The position numbers were made by a program, and so were the translations under genes. A stretch of DNA of 64,000 nt from Candidatus Poribacteria bacterium (GTDB taxonomy: Bacteria; Poribacteria; WGA-4E; WGA-3G). The stretch spans positions 12,471 to 76,470 of the forward strand of contig JAPPIG010000108.1 of NCBI GenBank assembly GCA_028820635.1, in the 5' to 3' direction. The notes below the pieces were generated by a model. The model worked only from the letters and a program-made list of their open reading frames with translations. It searched no databases and was not told the DNA's origin. Positions 17,949 to 27,199 of this stretch are shown here, piece after piece. How positions within the stretch are numbered: position 1 is the first letter of the stretch; each line of letters begins with the position of its first letter.

Positions 17949-19649
17949 CTACTTTTGCCCCAGAACCTTCAGAAACTCTGGATCATCCTTGACATCCGAA
18001 AATTCAGGTGTTTCAAGGAAAGTTGGATATAAAGTATCCGGGTAATTAAGGGTAGTGACCACGTATTTGTCCTGAGCGATCTTTAGATAATTTAGAGTTT
18101 TCTCGCGATCTTTCTCAGATGCCCAGATACTCACAGCAAGCATGAAATAACTATGTTCATTCCAATTTTCCAAATCGATGGCGATTTGGAAGAAGCGTTT
18201 CGCTTCTTTATACTTCTTTGACCATACCAGACAGCACCCGACATTGTGAGCAGCACAAAAAAGTTCGTATGTATTTAGGGGAAAGTTCGCATCCAGTTTT
18301 TTCAAATCTAATTCCATATACGTGTTAACTTCCGTAAAAACCTGATTGAAACGATCCTTCTCTTCCTGTTTTCCATACAATAAAAGTCTATTTAATTTTA
18401 CAGCCAGCCAGAATTTGAAATAATGTTCCCAATCTTGTTTTTTGTTAGCACGTTCTAACTTTTCAATTCCAAGCAGTGCATCATCAAACCAGTCATTGTG
18501 TCGTAGCACTTCTGCACCTTTTTGTAGGAAATCACACCGTGAGTAATCACTCACTTCAGGATGCTCTAAACGTTCAGATACCTCATTATAAAGTTGAGTC
18601 CAGTCATCAATTCGACCTTCTGCTTTCCAACATTTAGCAATATTTAGATCGGAAATAATCCTCAACACATATTTTTCTGCATGCTTGCAGGCCCAACGGT
18701 AGAGAAGTGTTTGCTCCTCAATAGCTTCTCTATTTCTTCCAAGAATAGCGAGACCATTCACTAACGACTTATGTGACCAGTACCTTTCTGTATCATCTTC
18801 TACATCATCCATATACTTACGGAGTAGGGATACTCGTTTTTCAATTCCGAGTTTACCCATATACGGGTATATCCCATCAACCGCAAGATGTACCAACTCA
18901 GGTGTGATTTCACTCTTGAGCACAGCGTCAATTTCGCTGTCTGCTTCTTTAAGTATATCTCCTCTGGATGTAGGATCAGATTTCACCTGTTCCATGAATA
19001 AATTGAATTTGTTCCGAATTTCTTCTAATTGACTCATGATGTTCTCCTTCAGATTATTTGATGATAGTAAATGACCAAAGATCTCTTGATCCAAGAGATC
19101 CTGGTTTGTTTGTAGGCGCTTTCGAGCGCGTTGGAGTCGACTCGTAATTGTATTCACCGATACTCCCATGAATTCGCCGATCTCTCTTGCTGACATTTCG
19201 TCAAAATAATAGAGGGTTATGACCGTGCGTTCACTTTCTGGCAGTTTCTCCAAGAGTTGTTCGACAAGCTCATGGCAATATTCAGCTCTCTCTGTCATCC
19301 GTTGTTCCAACAGATATTGTGTATAAGAGGATTCCTCGATTTCTTGCGGATGTGTGTTTTCCAGCGACTGCATCACAGGCTTTTGCCTGCGTACCCAATC
19401 GATACAAAGTCGTTTTGCGATGACATGGAGCCACCCGGCAAATTGGTTAGGCTTCTTGAGTGTCGGAAGTTTTTTGTATGCCTTAAGGAAGGTGTCTTGC
19501 ATAATCTCTTCCGCATAGTGAAAATCTCGAATTTTCCCCCATGCAAGGGCATGAATGCTCTCTTGGTATTTTTCGACCAAGATGCTAAACGCAGCATCGT
19601 CACCCAATAAGATTCTGCGAATGAGTTCAATATCGTCTTCTCTTTCCAC
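17949..19649 (-). CDS. ECF sigma factor with C-terminal TPR-like domain (copy 1)
   Basis: A 566-residue fusion. Residues about 8-95 are sigma region 2 (LLGDDAAFSILVEKYQESIH, YAEEIMQDTFLKAYKKLPTL, FAGWLHVIAKRLCIDWVRRQ). About 135-190 are region 4 (LPESERTVITLYYFDEMSAR, GVSVNTITSRLQRARKRLQ). From about 205 a helical domain with TPR-like repeats runs to the end (DDPEFLKVLGQK). Met205 is preceded by AAGGAG six bases away, so the C-terminal 362 residues could be made alone. The N-terminal half is almost identical to copy 2, while residues 260-490 are closer to copy 3. An ECF-like promoter motif lies upstream, suggesting autoregulation. No separate anti-sigma gene is adjacent. Confidence 0.88.
   Translation of the reverse strand: MEREDDIELIRRILLGDDAAFSILVEKYQESIHALAWGKIRDFHYAEEIMQDTFLKAYKKLPTLKKPNQFAGWLHVIAKRLCIDWVRRQKPVMQSLENTHPQEIEESSYTQYLLEQRMTERAEYCHELVEQLLEKLPESERTVITLYYFDEMSAREIGEFMGVSVNTITSRLQRARKRLQTNQDLLDQEIFGHLLSSNNLKENIMSQLEEIRNKFNLFMEQVKSDPTSRGDILKEADSEIDAVLKSEITPELVHLAVDGIYPYMGKLGIEKRVSLLRKYMDDVEDDTERYWSHKSLVNGLAILGRNREAIEEQTLLYRWACKHAEKYVLRIISDLNIAKCWKAEGRIDDWTQLYNEVSERLEHPEVSDYSRCDFLQKGAEVLRHNDWFDDALLGIEKLERANKKQDWEHYFKFWLAVKLNRLLLYGKQEEKDRFNQVFTEVNTYMELDLKKLDANFPLNTYELFCAAHNVGCCLVWSKKYKEAKRFFQIAIDLENWNEHSYFMLAVSIWASEKDREKTLNYLKIAQDKYVVTTLNYPDTLYPTFLETPEFSDVKDDPEFLKVLGQK
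19035..19049 (-). promoter_or_regulatory. Internal Shine-Dalgarno and ATG at the sigma/TPR junction, copy 1
   Basis: AAGGAG (19049-19044), six bases, then in-frame ATG (19037-19035) at codon 205, exactly between the end of sigma region 4 and the start of the C-terminal domain (MSQLEEIRNKF). Confidence 0.7.
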
Positions 19650-19694
19650 GAAACTTCCTCCTATTGAAAACGGTTTATCCTTCTAAAGTTAAAT

Positions 19695-19722
19695 GACGAA
19701 AGTTTAAGAAGAAAACGTGCAT
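19695..19722 (-). promoter_or_regulatory. ECF-type promoter motif upstream of ECF sigma gene 1
   Basis: Minus-strand ATGCACGTTTTCT (19722-19710), 11 bases, CGTC (19698-19695), about 45 bases ahead of the start codon. Identical box and spacing to 17804-17831 and 24674-24701. The remaining gap down to 19885 shows nothing else recognisable. Confidence 0.6.
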
Positions 19723-19884
19723 TATGTAAAAAAATGAAAACCTTGAATTTTTTAGGACTTGCGTGGCGCGTTGATAGTCCCTTTGATAAGAGGATTTAGA
19801 GGGTTTAAGCACGTTTGAATATTAAATTTAGGTTTGATCCTCATAAGCGGTGGAAGTTGGGAAGATAGCGAACACAGCCATATT

Positions 19885-21288
19885 CTAAATTTCAACACGT
19901 ACAAAGGCAAGGAACGCTCCAGAGAGAAAAACAACGAAAAATAGCGTTAGCAGCAGCAAATCCACTGCCGCTGTGTTGAAATCGCGACCGAGACTGAGTG
20001 TATCTTCAAACGTCGGAATTGATTCTGGACTGATGGGCTTTTTCGACATACCCTCATAAACCCCAATGATATGGAGGCTATCGGGATCTGCTCTATCCAT
20101 ATCCGAGACAAATTCTCGGTATTCACGAGCGTAACGCTGCACGTTCTCCACAAATTGTTGATGCCTTTCAAACCCAGTTCCAGCGAAAACCTCAAGGAGA
20201 TGCTGGACCAGCACTACGGGTGAGATGCGGGTGACAGAACGCGCTAATTGAATTTGGGCATGCTGCTGGGTTAAGTATTCGTGGCTCAAACGTTCCCGCT
20301 CCGTTACATCTTTAATAACATATTCACCCGCTAACTCTATTTTTTTCTCTGAATCCTCATACGTGCCTTGCAAACGAGCGTCGTATTCACCCCTAAGTTC
20401 ATTTACAAGTTGTCTGGCACGTTGGTCGAATTGACCATAAGTCATGGGTGTTGAAAATCCACTTGCAATGGAGGCAAGCGTGCTCGGCATAAAAACCACG
20501 AAGGTAACCCATATCAACAAGAGTATTACAAGACTCGCTGCACTGTGCCGCACACGTGACGACACCAACAAACCTAACGCAAGAAACAAACACAGGTACA
20601 GAATCGCAATAAAAAAAATAATACCTAAACGGCTCCACGCCTCAACGCCAAGTTGCACATCGTTGGACGTGGAAATTACCAACAGATTCATTAACACCGC
20701 GAGCGTAAACGGGACGCTAATACTTACCAATGCGCCTAAAAATTTGCCTATCAACACGGTATGGCGTGGAACCGAATTTGCCAACGTCAAACGTAGTGTC
20801 CCATACTCGCGTTCACCAGAAATCGAATCAAAGGTGAATAGGATCGCGACGAGACTCAAGACGTACCCGATCACAAACCCCCAATCTATTTTGATAGTGT
20901 CCGGACGAATATTTTTTCGATTGAGAGTCGCAGGCATATAATCTAACTGCCAAAAGCCTGCTAAGTCATTGGTGGCCCAAGCGACAAATCCGCCGTGGAC
21001 ATTATCTGCCAAAAAGTCCTCACCGCCATCTGCACAGAAATGGAGAGATGATGGATTTTTGTAAAGGTATCCGGGACCCTCTTGCGCAATGTTATACAAA
21101 TGTGTTCGAGATCTTAAACGATTCAGCGATCCTGTGACACCATCGTGATATTTCTGTATCCGTACAGGGTATTCCTGGAGATGCACAATCGCATTGATCA
21201 GCATCAAGCTGAGAAACAATACTGTTGTCAGCGCAAATCGGAGGCTATTCAGATTGTCGTAAATTTCTCGTTTCGCAATATGCCACAT
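19885..21288 (-). CDS. ABC-2 type transporter permease (1)
   Basis: A 467-residue membrane protein. One helix lies near residues 18-36 (FALTTVLFLSLMLINAIVH), then a periplasmic segment, then helices from about 135 (GFVIGYVLSLVAILFTFDSI) to 275. A large soluble loop (about 290-430, charged) comes next and a last helix is near 440-460. The phrase SGEREYGTLRLTLANSVPRH is the usual motif after the second helix in ABC-2/NosY-like permeases. It is 58 bp downstream of a related permease. No ATPase with Walker motifs is nearby, so the energising subunit must be elsewhere. Substrate unknown. Confidence 0.8.
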   Translation of the reverse strand: MWHIAKREIYDNLNSLRFALTTVLFLSLMLINAIVHLQEYPVRIQKYHDGVTGSLNRLRSRTHLYNIAQEGPGYLYKNPSSLHFCADGGEDFLADNVHGGFVAWATNDLAGFWQLDYMPATLNRKNIRPDTIKIDWGFVIGYVLSLVAILFTFDSISGEREYGTLRLTLANSVPRHTVLIGKFLGALVSISVPFTLAVLMNLLVISTSNDVQLGVEAWSRLGIIFFIAILYLCLFLALGLLVSSRVRHSAASLVILLLIWVTFVVFMPSTLASIASGFSTPMTYGQFDQRARQLVNELRGEYDARLQGTYEDSEKKIELAGEYVIKDVTERERLSHEYLTQQHAQIQLARSVTRISPVVLVQHLLEVFAGTGFERHQQFVENVQRYAREYREFVSDMDRADPDSLHIIGVYEGMSKKPISPESIPTFEDTLSLGRDFNTAAVDLLLLTLFFVVFLSGAFLAFVRVEI

Positions 21289-21346
21289 TTTTTTATAGTT
21301 ATCAGTTATTAGTACGGATTACGCAGTGAGCGTACTGAACGCTACT

Positions 21347-22882
21347 CTACACTTCACTTTTGATGAAAATAAGAAAAATTATTACGAACAGAATTATGTT
21401 AAGCATGACCAGTATACATACATCTGGCAACGCCCGCTTAGCATTTGTGGCAACGTCAATCCTTTGAAAAGAAAACTGAGGCAAACTATCCCAATCCACC
21501 GCGCCCTTGTCGGCAGAAAACCATTGTTGCGATCCGAAAACGTTCTTATCGTAGTAATAATCAATCAAGGTCCGTCGGTGCCTTCGCGCCGCTTCAAAAA
21601 AATCTCTGAGTCCGCGCAGGTCTGTCCCTGCCCACGCTTGCGTTGCAGCGTCGTACATCCCGACTGGCGAGCCTCTCAAAAGGATGCGATCTACAATCGC
21701 TGGTCGAACGAAGATAGTTTCAAGTGCCTGTTTTCGGACAAGCCATGCGCGTTCTGCGGTGTTGATGATCTGCGGTCCGAGGAAGCGGTAATAATCCTGT
21801 GCATGTGGCACCTGAGGTTTGGATGCTTCACTAAGCTCTTCAATGTTTGAAACAGCGTGGTAGTCATACCTCAGTGTTGATGAATCTCTATGAAAGTATT
21901 CGTAGTGGTAACCTGATCCCCATATCTGGTTGAAATTCGGATCTGCTCCTACCATACCAAAATAGGGATCTTCTCCTGGAACGGCATCATTCGCGAGGAA
22001 GTGCTTTCGCTCTCTGTCGAATGCTTCCCACATCTGCTTAATTTCCTCGTAAGCAGATACCATACGTGGTTGAGAAGTCTGAGGCGGGGCAATCGCGGCA
22101 AGAACCGCGTTTGGATACACTAACACCCAAAATCCCCAGACAAACATAGCAAGCATCAGCGCAGTACCGGTTCTGCGGGTTACTGCTGAAATTAGCATGC
22201 CGATGAGGTAGAATACCGACAGATAGACAATTGAAGTCAAGATAATCCCACCGATACGGAGGAAATCACCAATACTCAGAGAAATGAACGTGGATGTTGT
22301 CAGCAAAATAACCGCGAGGAGTAGACTCATCAGTAACGGAACAAGCAAGCAGAGCATCGCACTGATGTATTTCGCAAGTAGGATTTGACCGCGACGCACC
22401 GGATGCGTTAGAACCAAACGCAATGTACCACGCTCGCGTTCCCCCGCAATGGCATCGTAGGCGAAAATAAGTGCTATGAGGCTCAGAACGACCTCAAAGA
22501 TAAAAACAATATCAATCGAAGTGAAGAGGTTGAGAAGTGGATTCGTCAATTTATACGTTCCAGTATCCCATAGCGTCGGCACAAAACTGTGAGATATCCA
22601 AATCTCGTTGCCCAGCCGTTTATCCAACCCGACATTAAAAATACTCAACGGATTTGGTGGGCGGGCAACGTGCAATCTTCCGCCCGAATAGGTTTTCAAT
22701 TCCTGCGATTGCCGATGCTGCGTTTTGAGAACAGTGTTGTAAGCTTCTAACCGTCGCTCATAATCTTTGATAAGCACAAAGGTATTGGCAACGACGAGCA
22801 ACAACATAATAAGCACGGCTACGGCGAAGCGGAACGTCATCAGGTTGTCAAGGAGTTCTCGGCGGATGAGTGTTGTTAACAT
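21347..22882 (-). CDS. ABC-2 type transporter permease (2)
   Basis: A 511-residue paralogue of the downstream permease with the same plan: helix at about 18-37 (FAVAVLIMLLLVVANTFVLI), periplasmic region, helices from about 145 with AGERERGTLRLVLTHPVRRG, then a large soluble loop and a final helix (about 488-507). It starts 38 bp after the stop codon of ECF sigma gene 2, so sigma 2 and the two permeases probably form one transcription unit. The pair would make a heterodimeric membrane channel once joined by an ATPase. Confidence 0.8.
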   Translation of the reverse strand: MLTTLIRRELLDNLMTFRFAVAVLIMLLLVVANTFVLIKDYERRLEAYNTVLKTQHRQSQELKTYSGGRLHVARPPNPLSIFNVGLDKRLGNEIWISHSFVPTLWDTGTYKLTNPLLNLFTSIDIVFIFEVVLSLIALIFAYDAIAGERERGTLRLVLTHPVRRGQILLAKYISAMLCLLVPLLMSLLLAVILLTTSTFISLSIGDFLRIGGIILTSIVYLSVFYLIGMLISAVTRRTGTALMLAMFVWGFWVLVYPNAVLAAIAPPQTSQPRMVSAYEEIKQMWEAFDRERKHFLANDAVPGEDPYFGMVGADPNFNQIWGSGYHYEYFHRDSSTLRYDYHAVSNIEELSEASKPQVPHAQDYYRFLGPQIINTAERAWLVRKQALETIFVRPAIVDRILLRGSPVGMYDAATQAWAGTDLRGLRDFFEAARRHRRTLIDYYYDKNVFGSQQWFSADKGAVDWDSLPQFSFQRIDVATNAKRALPDVCILVMLNIILFVIIFLIFIKSEV

Positions 22883-22919
22883 GGTTTGCCCTTGAAATCA
22901 AACTGGATACAGCATTACC

Positions 22920-24629
22920 CTACTTTTGTCCCAGAACCTTCAGAAACTCTGGATCATCCTTTACATCCGAAAATTCGGGTGTATTAACGAAAGATGAGTA
23001 GTAACTATCACGAAAATTATAGGAAGCTACAGCATAGTCTTCCTCAGCAATCTTGAGATGATGTAGAGTCTTCTCACGGTCCTTATCTGATGCCCAGATA
23101 CTTACAGCGAGCATGAAGTGTCCATAGTGATTCTCACCTCCCAAATCACAAGCGACTTGTAAAAAACTTCTTGCTATACTGTACTTATTCATCCACACCA
23201 GACAACAGCCAATGTCGTGAGAAAGCCAGATGAGATCACCAGTATTTACCGGTTGACCCGCATTATATTTCTTATACTCACCTTCCATATAGTTCTTGAG
23301 TTCCGTTATGATTTCATCAAAACGTTCCGATTCATTCCGTCTGTTATACAGTAGCAAACGATTTGTTTTCACAATTAACCAAAATCGAAAATAGTGTTTC
23401 CAATCCTGTTTAGTATTCGTTTTTTCCAACTTTTCGAGTTCAATTAATGCCTCATCCGATTTTCCGTTTGCTCGAAGTACTTCTGCACCGATTTGTAGAA
23501 ATTCGCAGCGGTCAAGATAACTTACATCAGGTTTTTTTAGACGTTCCGATGCCTCACGATATAGTTTAATCCATTCATCAATTCGACCTTCTGCAGACCA
23601 AGATGCTGGGTTCTCAAGATTAGAACAGAAAATATGTAATACATCCTTATCTGGCATGTCGTTTTTGCATGCCCATCGGTAAAGTTGTAATTGTTCCTCT
23701 ACTGATTCTCGGTGTCTCCCAAGAAATGCAAGGCTTGAAGCTAACTCTTGATATGCCCAAAAACGTTCTTTATTATCTGGTGCGTCATCCAAGAACTTAT
23801 GTAGTAGAGAGAGACGTTTTTCTATTCCCTGCTTACCCATGTGTGGGTATATATCATCAACCACGAGATGCACTAACTCAGGTGTGATTTCACCCTTAAG
23901 CGCATCTTCAATCTCGTTGGATGCCTCTTTAAGAATATCCTCTCTTGATGCAGGATCAGATTTTACCTGTTCCATGAATGAATTGAACTTGTTGCGAAGT
24001 TGCTCTAATTGACTCATAATATTCTCCTTCAGATTATCTGATAATTGTAAATGACCAAAGAATTCTTGATCTAAGTATTCCTGATCAGTTTGTAGACGTT
24101 TTCGCGCGCGTTGGAGTCGGCTCGTTATAGTATTCACCGATACTCCCATGAATTCACCGATCTCTTTCGTTGACATTTCGTCAAAATAGTAAAGTGTTAT
24201 GACCGTGCGTTCGTTTTCTGGCAGTTTTTCCAAGAGTTGTTGGACAAGCTCATGGCAATACTCAGTTCTCTCTGTCGTCCTTTGTTCCGACAGATGTTGT
24301 GTATAAGAGGATTCCTCGATTTCTTGCGGATGTGTGTTTTCCAGTGACTGCATCACAGGCTTTTGCCTGCGTACCCAATCGATACAAAGTCGTTTTGCGA
24401 TGACATGGAGCCACCCGGCAAATTGATTGGGATTCTTGAGTGTCGGAAGTTTTCTGTATGCCTTAAGGAAGGTGTCTTGCATAATCTCTTCCGCATAGTG
24501 AAAATCGTGAATCTTCCGCCACGCAAGGGCATGAATGCTCTCTTGGTATTTTTCGACTAAAATGCTAAAAGCAGCATCGTCGCCCGATAAGATTTTGCGA
24601 ATCAGTTGAACATCGTCATCTCTTTCCAC
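22920..24629 (-). CDS. ECF sigma factor with C-terminal TPR-like domain (copy 2)
   Basis: A 569-residue fusion with the same plan as the gene at 17949-19649: region 2 (about 8-95, with YAEEIMQDTFLKAYRKLPTL), region 4 (about 135-190, with FDEMSTKEIGEFMGVSVNTI), then a long helical TPR-like domain ending DDPEFLKVLGQK. The N-terminal 220 residues and the upstream DNA are almost the same as copy 1, but the C-terminal middle has drifted. An in-frame ATG at codon 205 has AAGGAG six bases upstream. It heads the unit with the two ABC-2 permeases, so the sigma may control that exporter. Confidence 0.88.
   Translation of the reverse strand: MERDDDVQLIRKILSGDDAAFSILVEKYQESIHALAWRKIHDFHYAEEIMQDTFLKAYRKLPTLKNPNQFAGWLHVIAKRLCIDWVRRQKPVMQSLENTHPQEIEESSYTQHLSEQRTTERTEYCHELVQQLLEKLPENERTVITLYYFDEMSTKEIGEFMGVSVNTITSRLQRARKRLQTDQEYLDQEFFGHLQLSDNLKENIMSQLEQLRNKFNSFMEQVKSDPASREDILKEASNEIEDALKGEITPELVHLVVDDIYPHMGKQGIEKRLSLLHKFLDDAPDNKERFWAYQELASSLAFLGRHRESVEEQLQLYRWACKNDMPDKDVLHIFCSNLENPASWSAEGRIDEWIKLYREASERLKKPDVSYLDRCEFLQIGAEVLRANGKSDEALIELEKLEKTNTKQDWKHYFRFWLIVKTNRLLLYNRRNESERFDEIITELKNYMEGEYKKYNAGQPVNTGDLIWLSHDIGCCLVWMNKYSIARSFLQVACDLGGENHYGHFMLAVSIWASDKDREKTLHHLKIAEEDYAVASYNFRDSYYSSFVNTPEFSDVKDDPEFLKVLGQK
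24015..24029 (-). promoter_or_regulatory. Internal Shine-Dalgarno and ATG at the sigma/TPR junction, copy 2
   Basis: AAGGAG (24029-24024), six bases, then in-frame ATG (24017-24015) at codon 205, starting MSQLEQLRNKF. Same position as in copy 1. Confidence 0.7.
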
Positions 24630-24673
24630 GAGAGTCCTCCTATTGAAAACGGTTTATCCTTCTAAAATTAAAT

Positions 24674-24701
24674 GACGAAAGTTTAAGAAGAAAACGTGCA
24701 T
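24674..24701 (-). promoter_or_regulatory. ECF-type promoter motif upstream of ECF sigma gene 2
   Basis: Minus-strand ATGCACGTTTTCT (24701-24689), 11 bases, CGTC (24677-24674). Third member of the set with 17804-17831 and 19695-19722. Confidence 0.6.
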
Positions 24702-25182
24702 CCTGCGTAAAAAAATAGAAAATCCAAAGAGGGTATGTAGAATTTTGTCCAAAGTTACGTAAAAGCATATTTTCCTTTGGCTCTATACACATTTCGCCCC
24801 GCTGGGGCTATAAGACTGGAGAGATCACTTTTTCTATACACATTCCGCCCCGCGCTGGGGCTACTATAAAGCAATCAAAACACACAATATGAATTTAAGA
24901 GGCGCAATGAATTGCGCGACTACCAACGCGTTTCTTGTTAATGTGAGACGATCAATTAGAATGACAAAATAGAACAGGTAAACACTATACACTACGAATC
25001 AACACTAAATGTACACATTGCATTTAACGGGTTCGGAAAACCACATTTACCATTTCTGGGTTGATTATCTCGGCATAAATTCATAAATTGACGGCTATGG
25101 GTAGAGCGTAGACGAAACCCATAGCCGTCAATTTGCGGAGAATCAACACCGAATGCAAGTATAGATAACGGGACTATTTATA
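24702..25182. repeat. Gene-free repeat-bearing interval between ECF sigma genes 2 and 3
   Basis: It holds two copies of CTATACACATTTCGCCCCG (or CCGCCCCGC) plus CTGGGGCTA at 24781-24863, a GCGCAATGAATTGCGC palindrome near 24903, and the hairpin AATTGACGGCTATGGGT...ACCCATAGCCGTCAATT at 25086-25133, duplicated from or to 17853-17900. I see no gene in it. Confidence 0.75.
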
Positions 25183-26877
25183 CTACTTTTGCCCAAGGAC
25201 TTTCAGAAACTCTTTTTCGTCCCTTACATCAGCAAATTCAGGTGTCTCAAGGAAGGCAGGATAATACCTATCTTGATTCCAATAATTTAGCACATAATCC
25301 GAAGCGAGTTTTAAGTAATGTAACGTCTTTTCTCGATCCTTTTCCGTTGCCCAGATGCTTACAGCAAGCATGAAGTATGCATAATCGTTCTTATTCTGTA
25401 AATCAAGAGAGATTTGTAGATTGTGTTTTGCTTCCTCATACTTCTTCATCCACACCAGACAACAACCTACATCGTGAGCAGCCCAAATAAGATCATTAAT
25501 ATTCACAGGATAGCCTGCTTCATGCTTTTCCACTTCCAGTTCAATGAACCTTTGGAGATCAGCAAACACTTGATCAAAACGATCCCAGTTACCTTGTTTT
25601 CCGTATATCAAAAGTCTATTTGTTCTCACAGCCAACCAGAATCTGAAATAATGCTCCCAATCCTGGTCTTTGTTAGCGCGTTCCAACTTTTCAATACCAA
25701 GCAATGCCTCGTCAAAGCGGTCATTGCCTCGTAGCACTTCTGCACCTATTTGAAGGAAATCGCATCGTGAATAGTCACTCACTTCAGGCTTTTCAAGACG
25801 TTCAGATGCCTCATCAAAAAGTTGGAACCATTCATCAATACGCCCTTCTTCTTTCCAACATCCCGCGCTGGTGAGATTGGAAACAACTTCCAACACATAT
25901 TTATCTGACATATTTTTGCATGTCCAACGGTAAAGACTTTTCTGTTCATCAATAGCCTCTGCGTTTCTATCCAGACAAGTTAGGCTATACACTAAGTGCT
26001 CATGTGCCCAGAAACGCTCCTCATCATTCGGTGCTATGTCTTGATACTTTCGGAGCAACGGGATCCGTTTTTCCATACCGATTTTGCCATAATGCGCATA
26101 TATCTTATCCACAGCAAGATGCGCCAGATCAGGTGTAATTTCACCCTTGAGAGCCTCTTCCACCTCGTCATAAGCTTCCTTGAGAAATGCCTCACCTGAA
26201 AGAATATCCTCTCCAGAAATCGGATAAGATTCCGCTTTTTCCATGAATGCATTAAACTTGCCGCGAATTTCCTCTAATTTACCAGACATTATATCTCCTT
26301 TCTGACCACCCCATATCTCGCGAATCGTGTGTTCCTCCTTCTGCAGACGTTTTCGAGCACGGTGGAGCCGACTTTTGACCGTGTTAGGCGTAACACCTAA
26401 ATACTCGCCAATGTCCTCACATGATTTGTCATCAAGATAGTGAAGCGTTACAGCAGCACGTTCACTTACTGGCAACTTTTGAAGGAGGTTATTGACAACT
26501 TCGCGTTGCCGTTCACTTACGGATTCTTCCTGTTGATGTGTGTGGTATTGCGTATAAGCCAGATCCTCCAATTCCTCTGTTGGCATCGCATCTAACGATT
26601 CCATTGGAGGACGCTTTTTTTCGAACCAAGCGAAACAGTAGCGTGCCGCGATCACGTAAAGCCATCCTGCAAAACTATTCTGATTTTTCAAGGTGTTGAG
26701 TTTGTGATAAACTCGGAGGAATATATCTTGCGTGACTTCTTCAGCGATGTGGTAGTCACCAATTTTTCGCCAGACAAAAGCGTGGACTGGCTTTTGGTAT
26801 TTTTGCACAAGTGTATTGAAAGCAGATTGGTCACCTGCCAATGTGCGTTGAATCAATTGTGCGTCATCGTTTTTCAT
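25183..26877 (-). CDS. ECF sigma factor with C-terminal TPR-like domain (copy 3)
   Basis: A 564-residue fusion, more diverged in its sigma half than copies 1 and 2: region 2 (about 6-90, LAGDQSAFNTLVQKYQKPVH, YHIAEEVTQDIFLRVYHKL), region 4 (about 128-185, LPVSERAAVTLHYLDDKSCE, GVTPNTVKSRLHRARKRLQ). The C-terminal helical domain (about 197-564) is close to that of copy 1 (SDYSRCDFLQIGAEVLRGND, GIEKLERANKDQDWEHYFRF). An in-frame ATG at codon 197 has AAGGAG five bases upstream. The ATGCACGTTTTCT box seen before copies 1 and 2 is absent, so it may answer to a different signal. Confidence 0.87.
   Translation of the reverse strand: MKNDDAQLIQRTLAGDQSAFNTLVQKYQKPVHAFVWRKIGDYHIAEEVTQDIFLRVYHKLNTLKNQNSFAGWLYVIAARYCFAWFEKKRPPMESLDAMPTEELEDLAYTQYHTHQQEESVSERQREVVNNLLQKLPVSERAAVTLHYLDDKSCEDIGEYLGVTPNTVKSRLHRARKRLQKEEHTIREIWGGQKGDIMSGKLEEIRGKFNAFMEKAESYPISGEDILSGEAFLKEAYDEVEEALKGEITPDLAHLAVDKIYAHYGKIGMEKRIPLLRKYQDIAPNDEERFWAHEHLVYSLTCLDRNAEAIDEQKSLYRWTCKNMSDKYVLEVVSNLTSAGCWKEEGRIDEWFQLFDEASERLEKPEVSDYSRCDFLQIGAEVLRGNDRFDEALLGIEKLERANKDQDWEHYFRFWLAVRTNRLLIYGKQGNWDRFDQVFADLQRFIELEVEKHEAGYPVNINDLIWAAHDVGCCLVWMKKYEEAKHNLQISLDLQNKNDYAYFMLAVSIWATEKDREKTLHYLKLASDYVLNYWNQDRYYPAFLETPEFADVRDEKEFLKVLGQK
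26287..26300 (-). promoter_or_regulatory. Internal Shine-Dalgarno and ATG at the sigma/TPR junction, copy 3
   Basis: AAGGAG (26300-26295), five bases, then in-frame ATG (26289-26287) at codon 197, starting MSGKLEEIRGKF. Confidence 0.7.
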
Positions 26878-27199
26878 GCTTCAGCTCCAAAAACATTCTG
26901 TCTTTCATAATGTTAAGATAGGTAATAGAAGCGGCAGGGTTGCATAAAATGCGATAAACAGGAAAAATGTTGAATTTATTTTTTGTTACTTTCTGGTTTA
27001 TATAGATTGGGCGGGGACATAGAGACCTCACCCATAGGTGTCAATTTAAGGATATATCCTATTGTTGGAGGGGTTTTCAACCCCGATTTAACGGATTAGG
27101 TTTCAAAAAATCGGGCTTACAAAGCCCTCCAACAAGAAAATCAGGCACTAAATTGGCGCTTATAGTTTCGCAAACTCTATACACAACGGGCCTGTGGCA
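26878..27199. repeat. Intergenic interval with a GTTGGAGGG inverted repeat
   Basis: GTTGGAGGGG at 27064 and CCCTCCAAC ending at 27133 enclose CAACCCCGATTT and AAATCGGGC, a two-part hairpin. Upstream near 27030 is CCCATAGGTGTCAATTTAAG, related to the element at 60577. No gene is visible; the region near 26878 should hold the promoter of ECF sigma gene 3. Confidence 0.65.

Noticed and set aside
20444..20941. Plus-strand 165-codon ORF
   Set aside because: Antisense to the ABC-2 permease, with no family resemblance.
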